From Janthinobacterium sp. (GTDB lineage: Bacteria; Pseudomonadota; Gammaproteobacteria; Burkholderiales; Burkholderiaceae_D): a DNA stretch of 63,033 bases. Numbering within the stretch: the first letter of the stretch is position 1; each line of letters begins with the position of its first letter. Made by a program: the position numbers and the translations under genes. Under the pieces are notes generated by a model. It did not search any database. It was not told where the DNA came from and worked only from the letters and a program-made list of their open reading frames with translations. Location of the stretch: positions 1 to 63,033 of the forward strand of contig PKWL01000077.1 of the NCBI GenBank assembly GCA_003133225.1, written 5' to 3'. This document shows, piece by piece, positions 8,265 to 18,425 of this stretch.

Positions 8265-10454
8265 ATGCACCGTATTCCCCCATTGCGCACACTGCCGCTG
8301 ATTCTCGCCGGCTTGTTCATCGCTTCGTCCGCCTCGTCGGCGGCGCCCGTTATACCGGAGCCGGCATCCGATCCGGCGCTCTCCGATGCCGCCGCGCCGG
8401 CTGCGGAAATGCAGCGGGTTGAAGTTGCCGCCGCCCATTTGAAGAGTGAACGGATCGAGCTGTCGCCCAAAATCGGCACCACCGTCTACACCATCGACAC
8501 CCACATGATCGATGCCTTGGGCCAAGGCAGCGACACGCCATTCAATGAAGTGTTGCTGCGCCTGCCTGGCGTCGATCAAGATTCAAAGGCGTCCGGCTCC
8601 CTGCATGTGCGCGATGATCACGGCAATGTGCAATATCGCGTCGACGGGGTGCAACTGCCGGAAAGCATTACCGGATTTGGCCAGTCGATCGACACACGGT
8701 TCATTGAGCAAGTCGACTTCGTGACCGGGGCTCTGCCGGCGCAATACGGCTTGCGCACGGCCGGCATCGTGGATATCCAGACGAAGGAAGGGGACACGGC
8801 GCCGGGCGGGCGCATCGGCGTACAGGTTGGGAGTCACAATTATCTTGAGCCGAGCGCGGAATTTTTCGGTAGCGTGGGCAAGTTCAATTACTACCTGTCC
8901 GGAAGCTATTTGGCGAATTCACTTGGCATCGAGAACCCGCTGCCGACATCTAATGCGTTGCACGACAAGACGACGCAGGAAAAATCCTTTGGCAACTTGT
9001 CCTATTTTGTGGACAACAGTACCCGGCTCGGCCTGCTGTTTGGCACCTACAACGGGAAGTTCCAGATACCGGATAATCCATCCCAAACTCCGCAATTTTC
9101 CTTGATCGGCCTTAGCGACGCGAATACCGGGTATAGCGCGATTCCTTCATCCCAGATTAATGAGAATCAAGACGAAGTGAATCGCTTCTTTGTGCTGTCG
9201 TTCCAAAAAAGTCTGGGAGACTTGAGCTATCAGGCATCGTTTTTCCATCAATATTCCGATCTCCACTATACGCCGGATGTGGCAGCGGACCTGATCTACC
9301 TCGGCACGGCGTCCGACACCTTGCGCTCTAACACCGCGAATGGCCTGCAGCTCGACGCGAGCTTCAAGCTCAATGCGGATCATACGGTGCGTGCCGGAAT
9401 AGACTATACGCGGCAGGTGACCGCAAGCGACAATACCGTGAGCGTCTTTCCGACCGATAGTAGCGGTGCGCAAAGCAGCACCAATCCGATCACCATCATC
9501 GATAACTCAGGCAAGACGGGAACCCTCGAAAGCATCTACTTGCAAGATGAATGGCACATCTCCAAACCAGTCACGCTCAATTACGGTATCCGTTACGATC
9601 ACGTCGATGCGTTCATCAACGAGCAGCAATGGAGTCCGCGCCTTAACCTGGCCTACAAGATGAGCGACAGCACAGCGTTCCACGCCGGTTATTCGCGTTA
9701 TTTCACGCCTCCCCCGCAAGAGCTCGCATCGCAAAGCAGCATCAACTTGTACGCCAACACCACGAACGCCCCCAGCGTTCCCGTGTCGGATCCGGTGCGG
9801 GCCGAGCGCACCAACTATTTCGATCTTGGGGTTAGTCAGAAAGTCGGTGAGCGTCTGACGCTGACGGCCGATACCTACTATAAAAAAATCGCAAACCTGA
9901 TCGACGAGGGGCAGTTTGGACAAGCCCTGATCTTGTCGCCCTTCAATTATGCGCAAGGATATGCGAAAGGCCTGGAGTTGTCCGGTGTCTATGCTCAAAA
10001 ACAGTGGGGCGCGTTCCTGAACTTTACCGTCGAAAAGGCGCAAGGCGAAAACATCACTTCCAGCCAGTCGCTCTTTTCACCGGACGAGTTGAGTTACATC
10101 GCCAATCACTATATCTACCTGGATCACGATCAGACGATATCGATAACTGGCGGCATGCACTACCATTTTGGGGATTCGCAGGTGAGCACTGATTTCATCT
10201 ATGGCAGCGGCCTACGCAATACTCCTGCGGGCGGGGCACCGAACTCAACCGAACTACCTGGCTACACGACGGTCAACGGGGCATTGACCCACACATGGAA
10301 GGGAACACCGTTCGGCAAGGTGGAAGGCAGGCTGGCAATCATCAATATTTTCAACAAAAGCTATTTATTGCGTGACGGCACCGGTGTTGGCGTTGGTGCG
10401 CCGCAATACGGGGCCAGCAGGTCACTTTTCGCCGGTCTATCCACGAACTTTTAA
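8265..10454 (+). CDS. TonB-dependent outer-membrane receptor, probable metal or metallophore uptake
   Basis: A 729-residue protein with a signal peptide ([19 protein letters not shown]), an N-terminal plug domain (about 50-190; [26 protein letters not shown]) and a long beta-barrel rich in alternating aromatic and polar strands. It ends in an aromatic residue (LSTNF), as outer-membrane proteins do. Plug motifs fit the TonB-receptor family. The start has an upstream AGAGG. The preceding Fur-family regulator and His/Cys-rich small proteins suggest a zinc or similar ion as substrate, but nothing in the sequence proves the ligand. It lies between two Tn3-family remnants. Confidence 0.85.
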   Translation: MHRIPPLRTLPLILAGLFIASSASSAAPVIPEPASDPALSDAAAPAAEMQRVEVAAAHLKSERIELSPKIGTTVYTIDTHMIDALGQGSDTPFNEVLLRLPGVDQDSKASGSLHVRDDHGNVQYRVDGVQLPESITGFGQSIDTRFIEQVDFVTGALPAQYGLRTAGIVDIQTKEGDTAPGGRIGVQVGSHNYLEPSAEFFGSVGKFNYYLSGSYLANSLGIENPLPTSNALHDKTTQEKSFGNLSYFVDNSTRLGLLFGTYNGKFQIPDNPSQTPQFSLIGLSDANTGYSAIPSSQINENQDEVNRFFVLSFQKSLGDLSYQASFFHQYSDLHYTPDVAADLIYLGTASDTLRSNTANGLQLDASFKLNADHTVRAGIDYTRQVTASDNTVSVFPTDSSGAQSSTNPITIIDNSGKTGTLESIYLQDEWHISKPVTLNYGIRYDHVDAFINEQQWSPRLNLAYKMSDSTAFHAGYSRYFTPPPQELASQSSINLYANTTNAPSVPVSDPVRAERTNYFDLGVSQKVGERLTLTADTYYKKIANLIDEGQFGQALILSPFNYAQGYAKGLELSGVYAQKQWGAFLNFTVEKAQGENITSSQSLFSPDELSYIANHYIYLDHDQTISITGGMHYHFGDSQVSTDFIYGSGLRNTPAGGAPNSTELPGYTTVNGALTHTWKGTPFGKVEGRLAIINIFNKSYLLRDGTGVGVGAPQYGASRSLFAGLSTNF

Positions 10455-10616
10455 CCGAGCAGAAAGTTGAGTTGACGTGAGCGGAGGCGAGGTTTATTGG
10501 GCTCGCCTCCGCAGCCGCATCGATTTGCTGTATTGATGGGTTTTTGGGTTCGTTCCAATGACTTGATCTCCCGGATTTTAATTTCCAATGGCAGTCCCTC
10601 TAGGCATTCTGAATAC

Positions 10617-10654
10617 GCCAACGCACACAGGATTCGGAAAAATCGGGCGCTAAG
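10617..10654 (-). repeat. Degraded Tn3-family terminal inverted repeat (copy 2)
   Basis: It matches the repeat at 6285-6322 from CACACAGGATTCGG to GCTAAG with one A fewer. The outermost GGGG is not kept. It marks the tnpA-proximal end of the element remnant that runs to about 12456, in the same orientation as copy 1. Confidence 0.7.
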
Positions 10655-10659
10655 CCAAT

Positions 10660-12456
10660 TCACTCGTCTTTGAGGTTCCGCAGCGGCCGAAATTGTCCGT
10701 CGTCGACCTTCCAATTTTGGCGCCATACGTAATCCCCGGTCAGGTTGACGCCGGCGCAGCTCGACGTTTTGTAACCAGTCCAGGATGAAAAGCGTGAGTT
10801 CGATGCGGCCCAGCTCGCGCAGCGCGATCGCCAGGCCGTTCTGGCGCGGATAACTGCCGAGCTTGCGCAGCATGAGCGATGCTGTGACGGTGCCATGCTT
10901 TATCGACGCCGCCAGGCGCAGGATTTCGTCCCAGTGCGATCGCAGGTGCTTGATATTCAGCGTGCCGCCAATCATGGCCCGCAAAGCTGGATAGTCCTGG
11001 ATGCTTCCCGGTATGTACAGTTTGGTGTCGCCGAGGTCGCGAATGCGCGGCGCGAAGCGAAAGCCCAGCGTATGCATCAGCGCGAACACGTGGTCCGTGA
11101 GGCCGGCGGTGTCGGTGTAGTGTTCCTCGATGCGCAGGTCCGATTCGTGATAAAGCAATCCGTCGAGCACATAGGTCGAGTCCCGGACGCCGACGTTGAC
11201 CATCTTGGTGCTGAACGGAGCGTAATTGTCGGCAATGTGTGTGTAGATCATCTTTCCCGGTTCAGCGCCATACTTCGGGTTGATGTGTCCGGTACTCTCG
11301 GCCCGGCCGGCGGCACGGAAGCGCTGGCCATCCGACGACGACGTGCTGCCGTCGCCCCAGTTGATGGTGAACGCATGGCGGGACTGGGCGTTGACGAGTT
11401 CGGCCAAACTGGCTGAGTAGGTTTCGTCCCGGATGTGCCACGCCTGCAACCAAGACAGCTTCGAATAGGTCGCGCCTGGGCTCGATTCCGCCATCTTGGT
11501 CAGGCCGAGGTTGATTGCGTCGGCCAGGATCGCCGACAGCAGCAGTGTCCGGTCCTTGGCCTGCTCGCCGTTTTTTAGGTGGACGAAGTGGCGGGTGAAT
11601 CCGGTCCAGTCGTCCACGTCCATCAGCAGCTCCGTGATCTTGATGCGCGGCAGCATCCCGCTGGTGAGGTCGATCAGTGCCTGGGCCGACTCGGGCACCA
11701 CTGCATCCTGCGGGCTGATTCTTAGGCCAGTGTCGGTGATGATTGCGTCCGGCAGTTCGTTGGCCAGCGCAAGCCGGTTGACCGTGGCCAGCTGCTGGTT
11801 CAGCAGCAGCACGCGTTCAAGTAGGTACTCGTCGAGGTCGGGGTTGATTGCAATAGGCAGCGTGCGCGCCTGCCTGAGTTCGCTGAATTTTTTCGGCGGC
11901 AGCAAATATTCCTCGAAATCCCGAAACTGGCGGGAACCCTGCACCCATATATCGCCAGAGCGCAGGGAATTCTTCAGCTCGGATAGCGCGCATATCTCGT
12001 AGAAACGACGGTCGATGCCCTCGCCGGTGACGACGAGCGGCTTCCAGCGCGCTTTGACGAATGCGATGGTAGCGTCTTCCGGCACCTTGCGCGCTCCGGT
12101 ATTGTTCATTTCACGCACCACGTCGATGGCATCGAGCACTGCTTGCGCTGCCGGCGCCGCCTTCAGCTTGAGCACGTCAAGGAACTCGGGCGTGTAGCGG
12201 CGCAGTGTGCTGTACTGCTCTTCGATCAGCTGTAGATGGTCAAATGTCGCGGGCCGAGCGAGCTGGGTGGCCTCGGTAACGCTTTGTTCAAATTCAGTCC
12301 ACGGCAGCACGGCCTCGATAGCGGCATAAGGATCGCCGCCCGATTCTTTGGCTTTGACCAGCGCGCGGCCAATTCTAGAATACAGACGCACCTTGTCGTT
12401 GATCGCTTTGCCTTGCTTCTGAAATTGCTCCTGATGCTTGTTCTGATAATTATGGG
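10660..12456 (-). pseudogene. Tn3-family transposase, 5' truncated with internal deletion and frameshift
   Basis: Read on the minus strand, about 560 residues of a Tn3 TnpA are present, from [19 protein letters not shown] to [20 protein letters not shown]. All three catalytic acidic residues seem kept ([30 protein letters not shown]). Near 10750 the frame jumps: the end [14 protein letters not shown] and FRPLRN is joined directly after ELRR in another frame, so the stretch in between is deleted. The 5' third of the gene is lost where a different transposase begins (about 12450). Non-functional. Confidence 0.85.
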
Positions 12457-12474
12457 CTTAACCCCATATTATCA
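12443..12474. other. Junction of two truncated mobile elements
   Basis: The Tn3 transposase homology ends in [10 protein letters not shown] near 12450. Homology to a Mu/TniA-type transposase begins with TPYYQNAKQESFWGRVEG near 12460 on the other strand. The junction lies in an imperfect inverted repeat (TGATAATTATGGG, 5 bases, CCCCATATTATCA). Confidence 0.55.
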
Positions 12475-13072
12475 AAACGCGAAGCAGGAGTCATTCTGGG
12501 GCCGCGTCGAGGGGCGCCTGATGGCCATGCTCGAAGGCGAAGTCAGCCTCACCATCGATGCGCTCAATCTGTCAACGCAAGCTTGGGTTGAACAAGAATA
12601 CCACCGCACGCGCCACTCGGAAATTGACGCAACGCCGCTGGCACACTATCTCGCAGGCCCGAACGTGGCCCGTCCATGCCCAGCGACTGCCGTGCTCGTT
12701 GCCGCCTTCCGCATCGAAGTCGTACGCCGCCAGCGGCGCTCAGACGGCACCGTCAGCCTCAATGGCGGGCGCTTCGAGATACCGTCCCGTTATCGCCACT
12801 TCGAACAAGTTCACCTGCGCTATGCTCGCTGGGATCTGTCCCGAATAGATATGGTCGATCCGCGTACCGGTGCCATCCTGTGCCCGGTCAAGCCACTCGA
12901 CAAGTCAGCCAACGCCAACGGCCAGCGCCGGCGTCTGTCCCCGGTGACGGCCGATCTGTCGCCGCTGCCACCGAAGGGTCTGCCTGCCTTGATGACTGAA
13001 CTGCTGGCCGACTACGCCGCCACAGGCGTGCCGCCAGCCTATCTTCCCACCATAGACGAGAGTGCTGCATGA
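12460..13072 (+). pseudogene. Mu/TniA-type DDE transposase, C-terminal part
   Basis: About 200 residues. It starts inside the catalytic domain (PYYQNAKQESFWGRVEG, which precedes the last acidic residue in this family) and continues through a Mu-transposase C-terminal domain (YRHFEQVHLRYARWDLSRID, VDPRTGAILCPVKPLDK). The N-terminal DNA-binding domain and most of the catalytic core are missing at the junction near 12450. An open frame back to 12236 exists but only reads the antisense of the Tn3 gene. Its stop overlaps the ATG of the ATPase (ATGA), a translationally coupled pair typical of transposase plus ATPase operons. Confidence 0.75.
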
Positions 13073-13911
13073 ATCAGAAATTACTCGCCCTCTATGGGCT
13101 CAAATGGAATCCTTTCTCCCCGGAGTTGCCAACCGAGGCGATCTACATTCCGGCCAAGATCGAGAACTTCTGCTGGCGCATTGAGCATGCGCAGATCCGC
13201 GAGGGCGGCTTCGCCATGATCCACGGCGATCCAGGAAGCGGCAAGAGCATCGTCTTACGTTTGCTTTCCGAACGCCTTAAAAAACTGCCTGACATCACTG
13301 TCGGCGCCATAAATCATCCGCAAAGCAATATGGCTGATTTCTATCGCGAACTTGGCGAAATCTTCGCGGTGCCGCTGAGGCCAAGCAATCGCTGGGGCGG
13401 CTTCAAGGCCCTGCGCGAGCGCTGGTTCACTCATCTCGAATCGAGTCGCTGCCGGCCGGTCCTGCTCATCGATGAAGCGCAGGAAATGACGCCTCAAGTT
13501 CTCTCTGAGCTGCGCCTCCTGGCCAGTGCCCGCTTCGATTCCCAGCCGCTTCTGTGCATCATCATCGCAGGGGATGCCAGGCTGATCGAAAAACTACGAC
13601 GCGAGGAACTCATCCCATTGGGCAGCCGCATCCGTACCCGGCTTTCCACCGAATTCGCCAGCCGCGAGGAGCTGCTGGCCTGCCTCGATCATTTGCTCGC
13701 CGGCGCCGGCAACGCCAGCCTGATGACGCCTCAGCTGTGCCACACCCTGTGCGATCACGCCGCCGGAAATTACCGCATCTTGACCACAATGGCTGCCGAG
13801 CTGCTCGCCGCCGCGGCGCAACGCGACTTGCCTGTGCTTGATGAGAAGCTCTATCTGGACGTGTTTGCACAACCCACTTTGCCCACACAGCGCCGCACTG
13901 CTGCCCGCTGA
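13069..13911 (+). CDS. ExeA/TniB-like AAA ATPase of a transposon
   Basis: 280 residues: Walker A GDPGSGKS (about 50-57), Walker B VLLIDEAQEM (about 137-146), sensor region LLCIIIAGDARLIEKL and arginine-rich LGSRIRTRLSTEF. This is the ExeA/TniB/TnsC-type ATPase that partners DDE transposases for target capture. It follows the transposase fragment with a 4-base overlap and appears intact itself. Without a whole transposase it can no longer mobilise this copy unless another copy acts in trans. Confidence 0.8.
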   Translation: MNQKLLALYGLKWNPFSPELPTEAIYIPAKIENFCWRIEHAQIREGGFAMIHGDPGSGKSIVLRLLSERLKKLPDITVGAINHPQSNMADFYRELGEIFAVPLRPSNRWGGFKALRERWFTHLESSRCRPVLLIDEAQEMTPQVLSELRLLASARFDSQPLLCIIIAGDARLIEKLRREELIPLGSRIRTRLSTEFASREELLACLDHLLAGAGNASLMTPQLCHTLCDHAAGNYRILTTMAAELLAAAAQRDLPVLDEKLYLDVFAQPTLPTQRRTAAR

Positions 13912-13929
13912 CCATCGAGAGAGTCCACC

Positions 13930-14121
13930 ATGAAAAATCTACATGACCACGGCATACCATTGCCTCCGCTTTCCGACGAAGCTGCCTTCGAGATTCTCGA
14001 TTTCCTCGGAGCCATGTACCAAATATTTGAAACGCGCTACGCCGATCAGATCGGCCGTTACTATCAGACCAGCAATATCGTCCAGTCGCCATCCAAAACC
14101 AATAACGACGAACCTTTCTGA
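13930..14121 (+). CDS. Small conserved-looking protein of the transposon operon
   Basis: 63 residues (MKNLHDHGIPLPPLSDEAAF then FEILDFLGAMYQIFETRYADQ). It starts 18 bases after the ATPase stop, preceded by GAGAGAG, and is followed by a terminator. It is acidic and helical, with no motif I can name. Position and spacing make it the third gene of the element's operon. Confidence 0.55.
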   Translation: MKNLHDHGIPLPPLSDEAAFEILDFLGAMYQIFETRYADQIGRYYQTSNIVQSPSKTNNDEPF

Positions 14122-14136
14122 TTGTTTCACATGTGC

Positions 14137-14171
14137 AAAACGCCGCGAGATCTCGAGTCTGGCGGCGTTTT
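14137..14171 (+). terminator. Rho-independent terminator after the transposon operon
   Basis: AAAACGCCGC (14137-14146) pairs with GCGGCGTTTT (14162-14171) around a 15-base loop, ending in a T run. Confidence 0.75.
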
Positions 14172-14228
14172 ACTGTCAAAGTTACACGTCAAATAGCCAT
14201 CGCCAAACGTGAACATCGGAACATCAAA

Positions 14229-15401
14229 TTAGGTGAGCACACTCACGTGGCCGGTGGCATCGGCGCTAGCCAGCACTTTATCTTTCCAGACCGGCTTCTT
14301 CTGCAAATCCGGAAAGCGTGACTCTAGACGAACCTCGATCGCCTTCGGCGTCAGACTGTTTGACGCGTCCCGCTCGCCTATCGGCTGATCAGACGCGTCA
14401 CTGGCCGAGGTGCGGATGGGGCCTTGGCTTTGGTGAGGAGATGCAGTCCCATTTGCGCGAGAAAAGCCGGTGTGGACCTTGTAGCGCAGTGAGCGGAACG
14501 GGAATGGATGAGAGCAAGAGCGAAGGTTATACACGAGAAATGTCGCGTCCGCCCGATCCCCCAGACTCAACCATTTTCCTGCGGCCACCAATGTGGTCTC
14601 ACCTTCGAACGGAAAGAAGCCTTGTGGATAGATGCTCTGCTGGACGACCGATGCTTTCAATGCCGACGTGCCGATATGCATCGCAGCACGCCAGGCGACA
14701 GGATCCAAATGCATCCGGCCAATATCTGCCGCTGACGCGCCGGATATTTTTTCGGCCAGGTCGAGGACAAGGCGCTTGGTAATTGGGTCGAATTGAGGTC
14801 TGCCATAGAGGGATTTGCGCTGCAGCGGCGGCAAGAACAGCTTGGTGATTAGCCCGCTCGACGATCCGAAATAGAATCGAATAAGCTCGATGCAGGGAAT
14901 AATTAGTTGGCGGTCACCTGGCAGCTCTACCATCACACAATAGGAATGCGTGCAGTGCAAATGCCATGGATGCTCCGACAAAGGTAGAAGGAAGCCCTTG
15001 TCGTCCAAATTCAACCCAGCCTTGACCAGGTGGACTGTGCTTTCATTGATCTGTAGCTCAACGAAGCGCTCGAGCTGGTAGTCAGGACTCGCTTCTAGTT
15101 TGCCGCCACGCCAAATATCACCGATACACAGTAGCGGCAGGGTGCCGGCCGAAATCCACACCTTCCGTTGGAACCGCGCCGGTGTTGTCGAGTCGGGGGA
15201 AAGTAAAACGGAAGGATCGCTATGAAAACTGCTGTCGAGGACCTTGGAGAGGTGCACGAGCAGTGAAGGCTGAGTCCGGCGAAATAGACGGTTCGGGAAA
15301 GCCAACTCTCCGAACCAGTCTATTCGCCAAGAATTTTCGCCCTTGGCAAGCGCCGATATTGAAGGCAACTCTCTGTTTATGAATGACTTTTTATGATTCA
15401 A
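14229..15401 (-). CDS. Possible TnsE-like transposition protein, probably C-terminally truncated
   Basis: 390 residues, minus strand, facing the transposase operon. No enzymatic motif is visible. The middle part (RQLIIPCIELIRFYFGSSSG then LITKLF) resembles the IPQLELARSLF region I recall in Tn7 TnsE, and the gene lies beside a transposon end with tandem repeats, as TnsE genes do. TnsE proteins are usually over 500 residues, so the C-terminal DNA-contacting half would be missing here. It ends with KVLASADATGHVSVLT just before an otherwise gene-free 108 bases. The family assignment is tentative; a transposon accessory gene of another kind is possible. Confidence 0.4.
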   Translation of the reverse strand: MNHKKSFINRELPSISALAKGENSWRIDWFGELAFPNRLFRRTQPSLLVHLSKVLDSSFHSDPSVLLSPDSTTPARFQRKVWISAGTLPLLCIGDIWRGGKLEASPDYQLERFVELQINESTVHLVKAGLNLDDKGFLLPLSEHPWHLHCTHSYCVMVELPGDRQLIIPCIELIRFYFGSSSGLITKLFLPPLQRKSLYGRPQFDPITKRLVLDLAEKISGASAADIGRMHLDPVAWRAAMHIGTSALKASVVQQSIYPQGFFPFEGETTLVAAGKWLSLGDRADATFLVYNLRSCSHPFPFRSLRYKVHTGFSRANGTASPHQSQGPIRTSASDASDQPIGERDASNSLTPKAIEVRLESRFPDLQKKPVWKDKVLASADATGHVSVLT

Positions 15402-15420
15402 TACCGTGTAACCAGCATAA

Positions 15421-15481
15421 ATTGTCTCATCAACTTCTGAATTTGTCTCACTAACTTCTGGATTGTCTCACCAACTACTGA
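15421..15481. repeat. Three tandem 20-bp repeats at a Tn7/Mu-type element end
   Basis: ATTGTCTCATCAACTTCTGA (15421-15440), ATTTGTCTCACTAACTTCTG (15441-15460) and ATTGTCTCACCAACTACTG (15462-15480) follow one another with about 21-base periodicity. Tandem transposase-binding sites of this size are characteristic of Tn7- and Tn5053-like ends. They run straight into the last codons of lipA. Confidence 0.65.
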
Positions 15482-16467
15482 TTGTTCACATCCACGCCGG
15501 CGTTATGCGCTTGCTGGTCAGCGTGGTAAGAGCTGCGCACCATCGCGCCGACGGCGGCGTGCTGGAAGCCCATCTTGTACGCTTCCGCTTCGAACATCTT
15601 GAACACGTCAGGATGCACATAACGGCGCACCGGCAGATGGTCGCCCGACGGCGCCAAGTACTGGCCGATGGTCAGCATGTCCACATGGTGGGCGCGCAGG
15701 TCGCGCATCACCTGTAAGATTTCTTCATCGGTTTCACCCAAGCCAACCATGATGCCCGACTTCGTGACCGCGCCCGGATAGAGCGCCTTGAAGTCACGCA
15801 GCAATTCCAGCGAATGAACGTAGTCCGCCCCCGGGCGCGCTTCCTTGTACAGGCGCGGCACAGTCTCCAGGTTGTGGTTCAAGACGTCAGGCAAACCATT
15901 CTTGAAGATCGCCAGCGCTTTGGCCAAGCGGCCGCGGAAGTCCGGCACCAACACTTCGATGCGCGTGTTCGGCGCCAGCGCGCGCGTTTTCTGAATACAT
16001 TCGACAAAATGGCCGGCGCCGCCATCTCGTAGGTCATCGCGATCGACCGAGGTGATGACCACATAATTGAGGCGCAGCTGAGCGATGGTCGTCGCCAAGT
16101 TGGTCGGCTCATCGATATCGAGCGGATCCGGACGGCCGTGGCCGACGTCGCAAAATGGGCAGCGGCGGGTGCATTTGTCGCCCATGATCATGAAGGTCGC
16201 GGTGCCTTTGCCGAAGCATTCGCCAATGTTTGGGCAGCTCGCCTCCTCACATACGGTCACGAGCTTATTCTCGCGCAAGACATCCTTGATTTCGTAAAAG
16301 CGGCTCGAGGCTGAGGCCGCCTTAACTCGGATCCAATCCGGCTTTCTCAGGCGCTCGATTTGCTCGATGGGCACGATTTTGATCGGGATGCGCGCCGTCT
16401 TGCTGGCGCCTTTTTGTTTCTCGCTCGGGTCGTAGGGGACGGTGCTGGAGGTGGTCTCGGAAGTCAT
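15475..16467 (-). CDS. lipA: Lipoyl synthase
   Basis: About 330 residues from the preferred ATG (MTSETTSS). The frame is open to 16542, but that would overlap lipB. LipA inserts two sulfur atoms into octanoyl groups on lipoyl domains. It has the auxiliary cluster motif [12 protein letters not shown] and the radical-SAM motif CTRRCPFC. The rest follows the family closely ([40 protein letters not shown]). The C-terminus is [21 protein letters not shown]; the last few codons lie in transposon-end sequence, so the natural end may have been replaced. It follows lipB by about 40 bases in the same direction. Confidence 0.95.
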   Translation of the reverse strand: MTSETTSSTVPYDPSEKQKGASKTARIPIKIVPIEQIERLRKPDWIRVKAASASSRFYEIKDVLRENKLVTVCEEASCPNIGECFGKGTATFMIMGDKCTRRCPFCDVGHGRPDPLDIDEPTNLATTIAQLRLNYVVITSVDRDDLRDGGAGHFVECIQKTRALAPNTRIEVLVPDFRGRLAKALAIFKNGLPDVLNHNLETVPRLYKEARPGADYVHSLELLRDFKALYPGAVTKSGIMVGLGETDEEILQVMRDLRAHHVDMLTIGQYLAPSGDHLPVRRYVHPDVFKMFEAEAYKMGFQHAAVGAMVRSSYHADQQAHNAGVDVNNQ

Positions 16468-16507
16468 TGGCGGCATGCCCAAGCGGGCTTTGTACGTTAA
16501 AATTGCG

Positions 16508-17212
16508 TTATTCAAGGTCTTGCTGGGGGCGTGTGCCGCCATTCATATCGAGCATTACGGCTAATTCGCGGGCCAGTGCCATTTGCACCTCGGCCAACGC
16601 CACCTGGGCCCCCATGGTTCGCATGTCCACCGTCGCTAGGCCGGCGTAGCCACACGGATTGATCCATGAAAACGGCGCCAGATCCATCGCCACATTGAGC
16701 GACACGCCATGGTAGGTACAGCCATTACCGCGCACCTTCAAGCCGAGCGCCGCGATCTTGGCGCCGCGGCGCGCTCCGCCTGCGATGTAGATGCCGGGCG
16801 CGCCGACTATGCGCTCACCCGCCAGATTATACGCCGCCAGCACATTGATGACCGCTTGCTCGATTTTGGTAACGAATTGGCGTACGTAAAGTTTGGCCCC
16901 CGGTTTGTGGCGGCGCAAGTCCATCAGAAGGTAGATCACGACTTGGCCGGGGCCGTGATAAGTCACTTCGCCACCGCGGTCGGTCTGAATGATGGGGATG
17001 TTGTGGGGCGGGATGTCGCCGCCTGATAGCAAGTGGCTGCGGTCGGCCGCCAGCCCCAGCGTAAACACGGGCGGATGCTCGACGATCCACAATTCGTCAA
17101 GCGTATCGAGCTTGCGTGCATCGGTGAAGACGCGCATGGCGGCAAACGTCGCTTCGTATTCGGCATGGCCGAGATGACGGATCAGCGCCGGATCGGGTCG
17201 GAAATTGGGCAT
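16508..17212 (-). CDS. lipB: Octanoyltransferase
   Basis: 234 residues. LipB moves octanoate from acyl carrier protein to lipoyl domains, the step before LipA. The family signatures are clear: [33 protein letters not shown], the region with [20 protein letters not shown] containing the catalytic Lys and Cys, and [14 protein letters not shown]. Upstream is ybeD and downstream lipA, the usual lipoate block. The start MPNFRPDP is the first sensible one. Confidence 0.95.
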   Translation of the reverse strand: MPNFRPDPALIRHLGHAEYEATFAAMRVFTDARKLDTLDELWIVEHPPVFTLGLAADRSHLLSGGDIPPHNIPIIQTDRGGEVTYHGPGQVVIYLLMDLRRHKPGAKLYVRQFVTKIEQAVINVLAAYNLAGERIVGAPGIYIAGGARRGAKIAALGLKVRGNGCTYHGVSLNVAMDLAPFSWINPCGYAGLATVDMRTMGAQVALAEVQMALARELAVMLDMNGGTRPQQDLE

Positions 17213-17335
17213 GGGCAGATCGAAAATAGGGTCTCGCCCATTATACGGCAGGGTCAGTTTTGGCCCGGCTCCTGCCGCTCGCCAGCGGAAATGGCGGTAA
17301 TGGCAGCGCCTCCTAAGAGAACTTCGGCCCGAGCA

Positions 17336-17611
17336 CTACAACACGATCTTGACCATCGGGTGCGCCGTCAGAGCCGTATACAAAGCATCTAATTGTTCGC
17401 GGCTGGTGGCCAGCACCGTCACCGTCAGGCCCGTATAGTTGCCTTTACCGGACGGCCGAGCCTCCATCTTTCCCTTGTGGAATGTAGGATCAAAACCAAG
17501 CACCACCTCCTGTATCGTCGACTCAAAGTCGATGTGGGTCGGGCCCATCACCTTAATGGGAAAATCGCTCGGATAGTCGATAAGGGAATCAGTGCGCGGG
17601 ATCGCATCCAT
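17336..17611 (-). CDS. ybeD: DUF493 family protein YbeD
   Basis: About 91 residues beginning MDAIPRTDSLIDYPSDFPIK. A TTG 15 bases earlier is also in frame, but the ATG has a GGA six bases upstream. It has the ferredoxin-like DUF493 pattern (GFDPTFHKGKMEARPSGKGN, LTVTVLATSREQLDALYTAL, HPMVKIVL). Function is unknown; it is regularly found upstream of lipB, as here. Confidence 0.85.
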   Translation of the reverse strand: MDAIPRTDSLIDYPSDFPIKVMGPTHIDFESTIQEVVLGFDPTFHKGKMEARPSGKGNYTGLTVTVLATSREQLDALYTALTAHPMVKIVL

Positions 17612-17780
17612 GTTTATTCCAGTCAAATTTGATAATCAATTCAAAGCGTTGCCGGCCGCATACAACGCCGTCGGCAACGCTCGCGCTCGATTCGATCGGC
17701 GCCTCGGACACTGGTTGTCACATCGGGCATACGCCGCGGCTGGCCTGCTGCCGCTCAGATCTCTTGCGCCAGAGGCCGGT

Positions 17781-18425
17781 TCATGCCGGCGCACCGCGCT
17801 TGACAAAAAACAATGCCGTGCCGACCGCCATCAATATGCCGCCGAAGAAGCGATTTTGTTTTTTTACAGCGCGCGCATCGCGGAAAAAACGCTGCATCGA
17901 CGAGGCTAGAAACGCGTACCCATGCATGACGGCCAGATCAATGGCGCATATGGTCGAGGCCAGTATCAACAACTGAGGCAGCAACGGCGCCTCGCCCGTG
18001 ATAAATTGAGGCAGCACCGCGACCATAAAAATAATGCCTTTCGGATTCGTCGCATTGGTTAGAAAACCAGTCAGAACGCGCTTTTGCGGCGACGGCAGGT
18101 CGGCCTTGAGGCCGCTCTCGGCGTCTTGCGCCGCGACGCCGGTCCGGGTGCGCCATTGGCAAAATCCGAGGTAGATCAAATACAGAGCGCCCACGGTCTT
18201 GACCAGATTGAAGGCCAGTTCCGACGCTAGCAGCAGCGAGCCGACGCCGGCACCGGCGATAAAAAAGATCAGCAGCAAGCCCGCCTCCAAGCCAAGGATG
18301 GTGACGCTGGCTTTTTTCACGCCATACGACAAGCCATGCGACATCGACAGCACCGCCCCGGAGCCGGGCGAGACCGCAATGATGAGGGCGGCAATGATAA
18401 AAGTGATCCAGGTAGTTAAGCTCAT
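17781..18425 (-). CDS. LysE/RhtB-family amino-acid exporter
   Basis: About 214 residues with five to six hydrophobic segments. The N-terminal family signature is present (WITFIIAALIIAVSPGSGAV then LSMSHGLSYG), as are KTVGALYLIYLGFCQWR and NPKGIIFMVAVLPQF. These inner-membrane exporters expel amino acids such as homoserine or threonine; the substrate cannot be read here. ATGs at 18431 and 18425 are both possible. Transcribed convergently with nothing close by. Confidence 0.85.
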   Translation of the reverse strand: MSLTTWITFIIAALIIAVSPGSGAVLSMSHGLSYGVKKASVTILGLEAGLLLIFFIAGAGVGSLLLASELAFNLVKTVGALYLIYLGFCQWRTRTGVAAQDAESGLKADLPSPQKRVLTGFLTNATNPKGIIFMVAVLPQFITGEAPLLPQLLILASTICAIDLAVMHGYAFLASSMQRFFRDARAVKKQNRFFGGILMAVGTALFFVKRGAPA

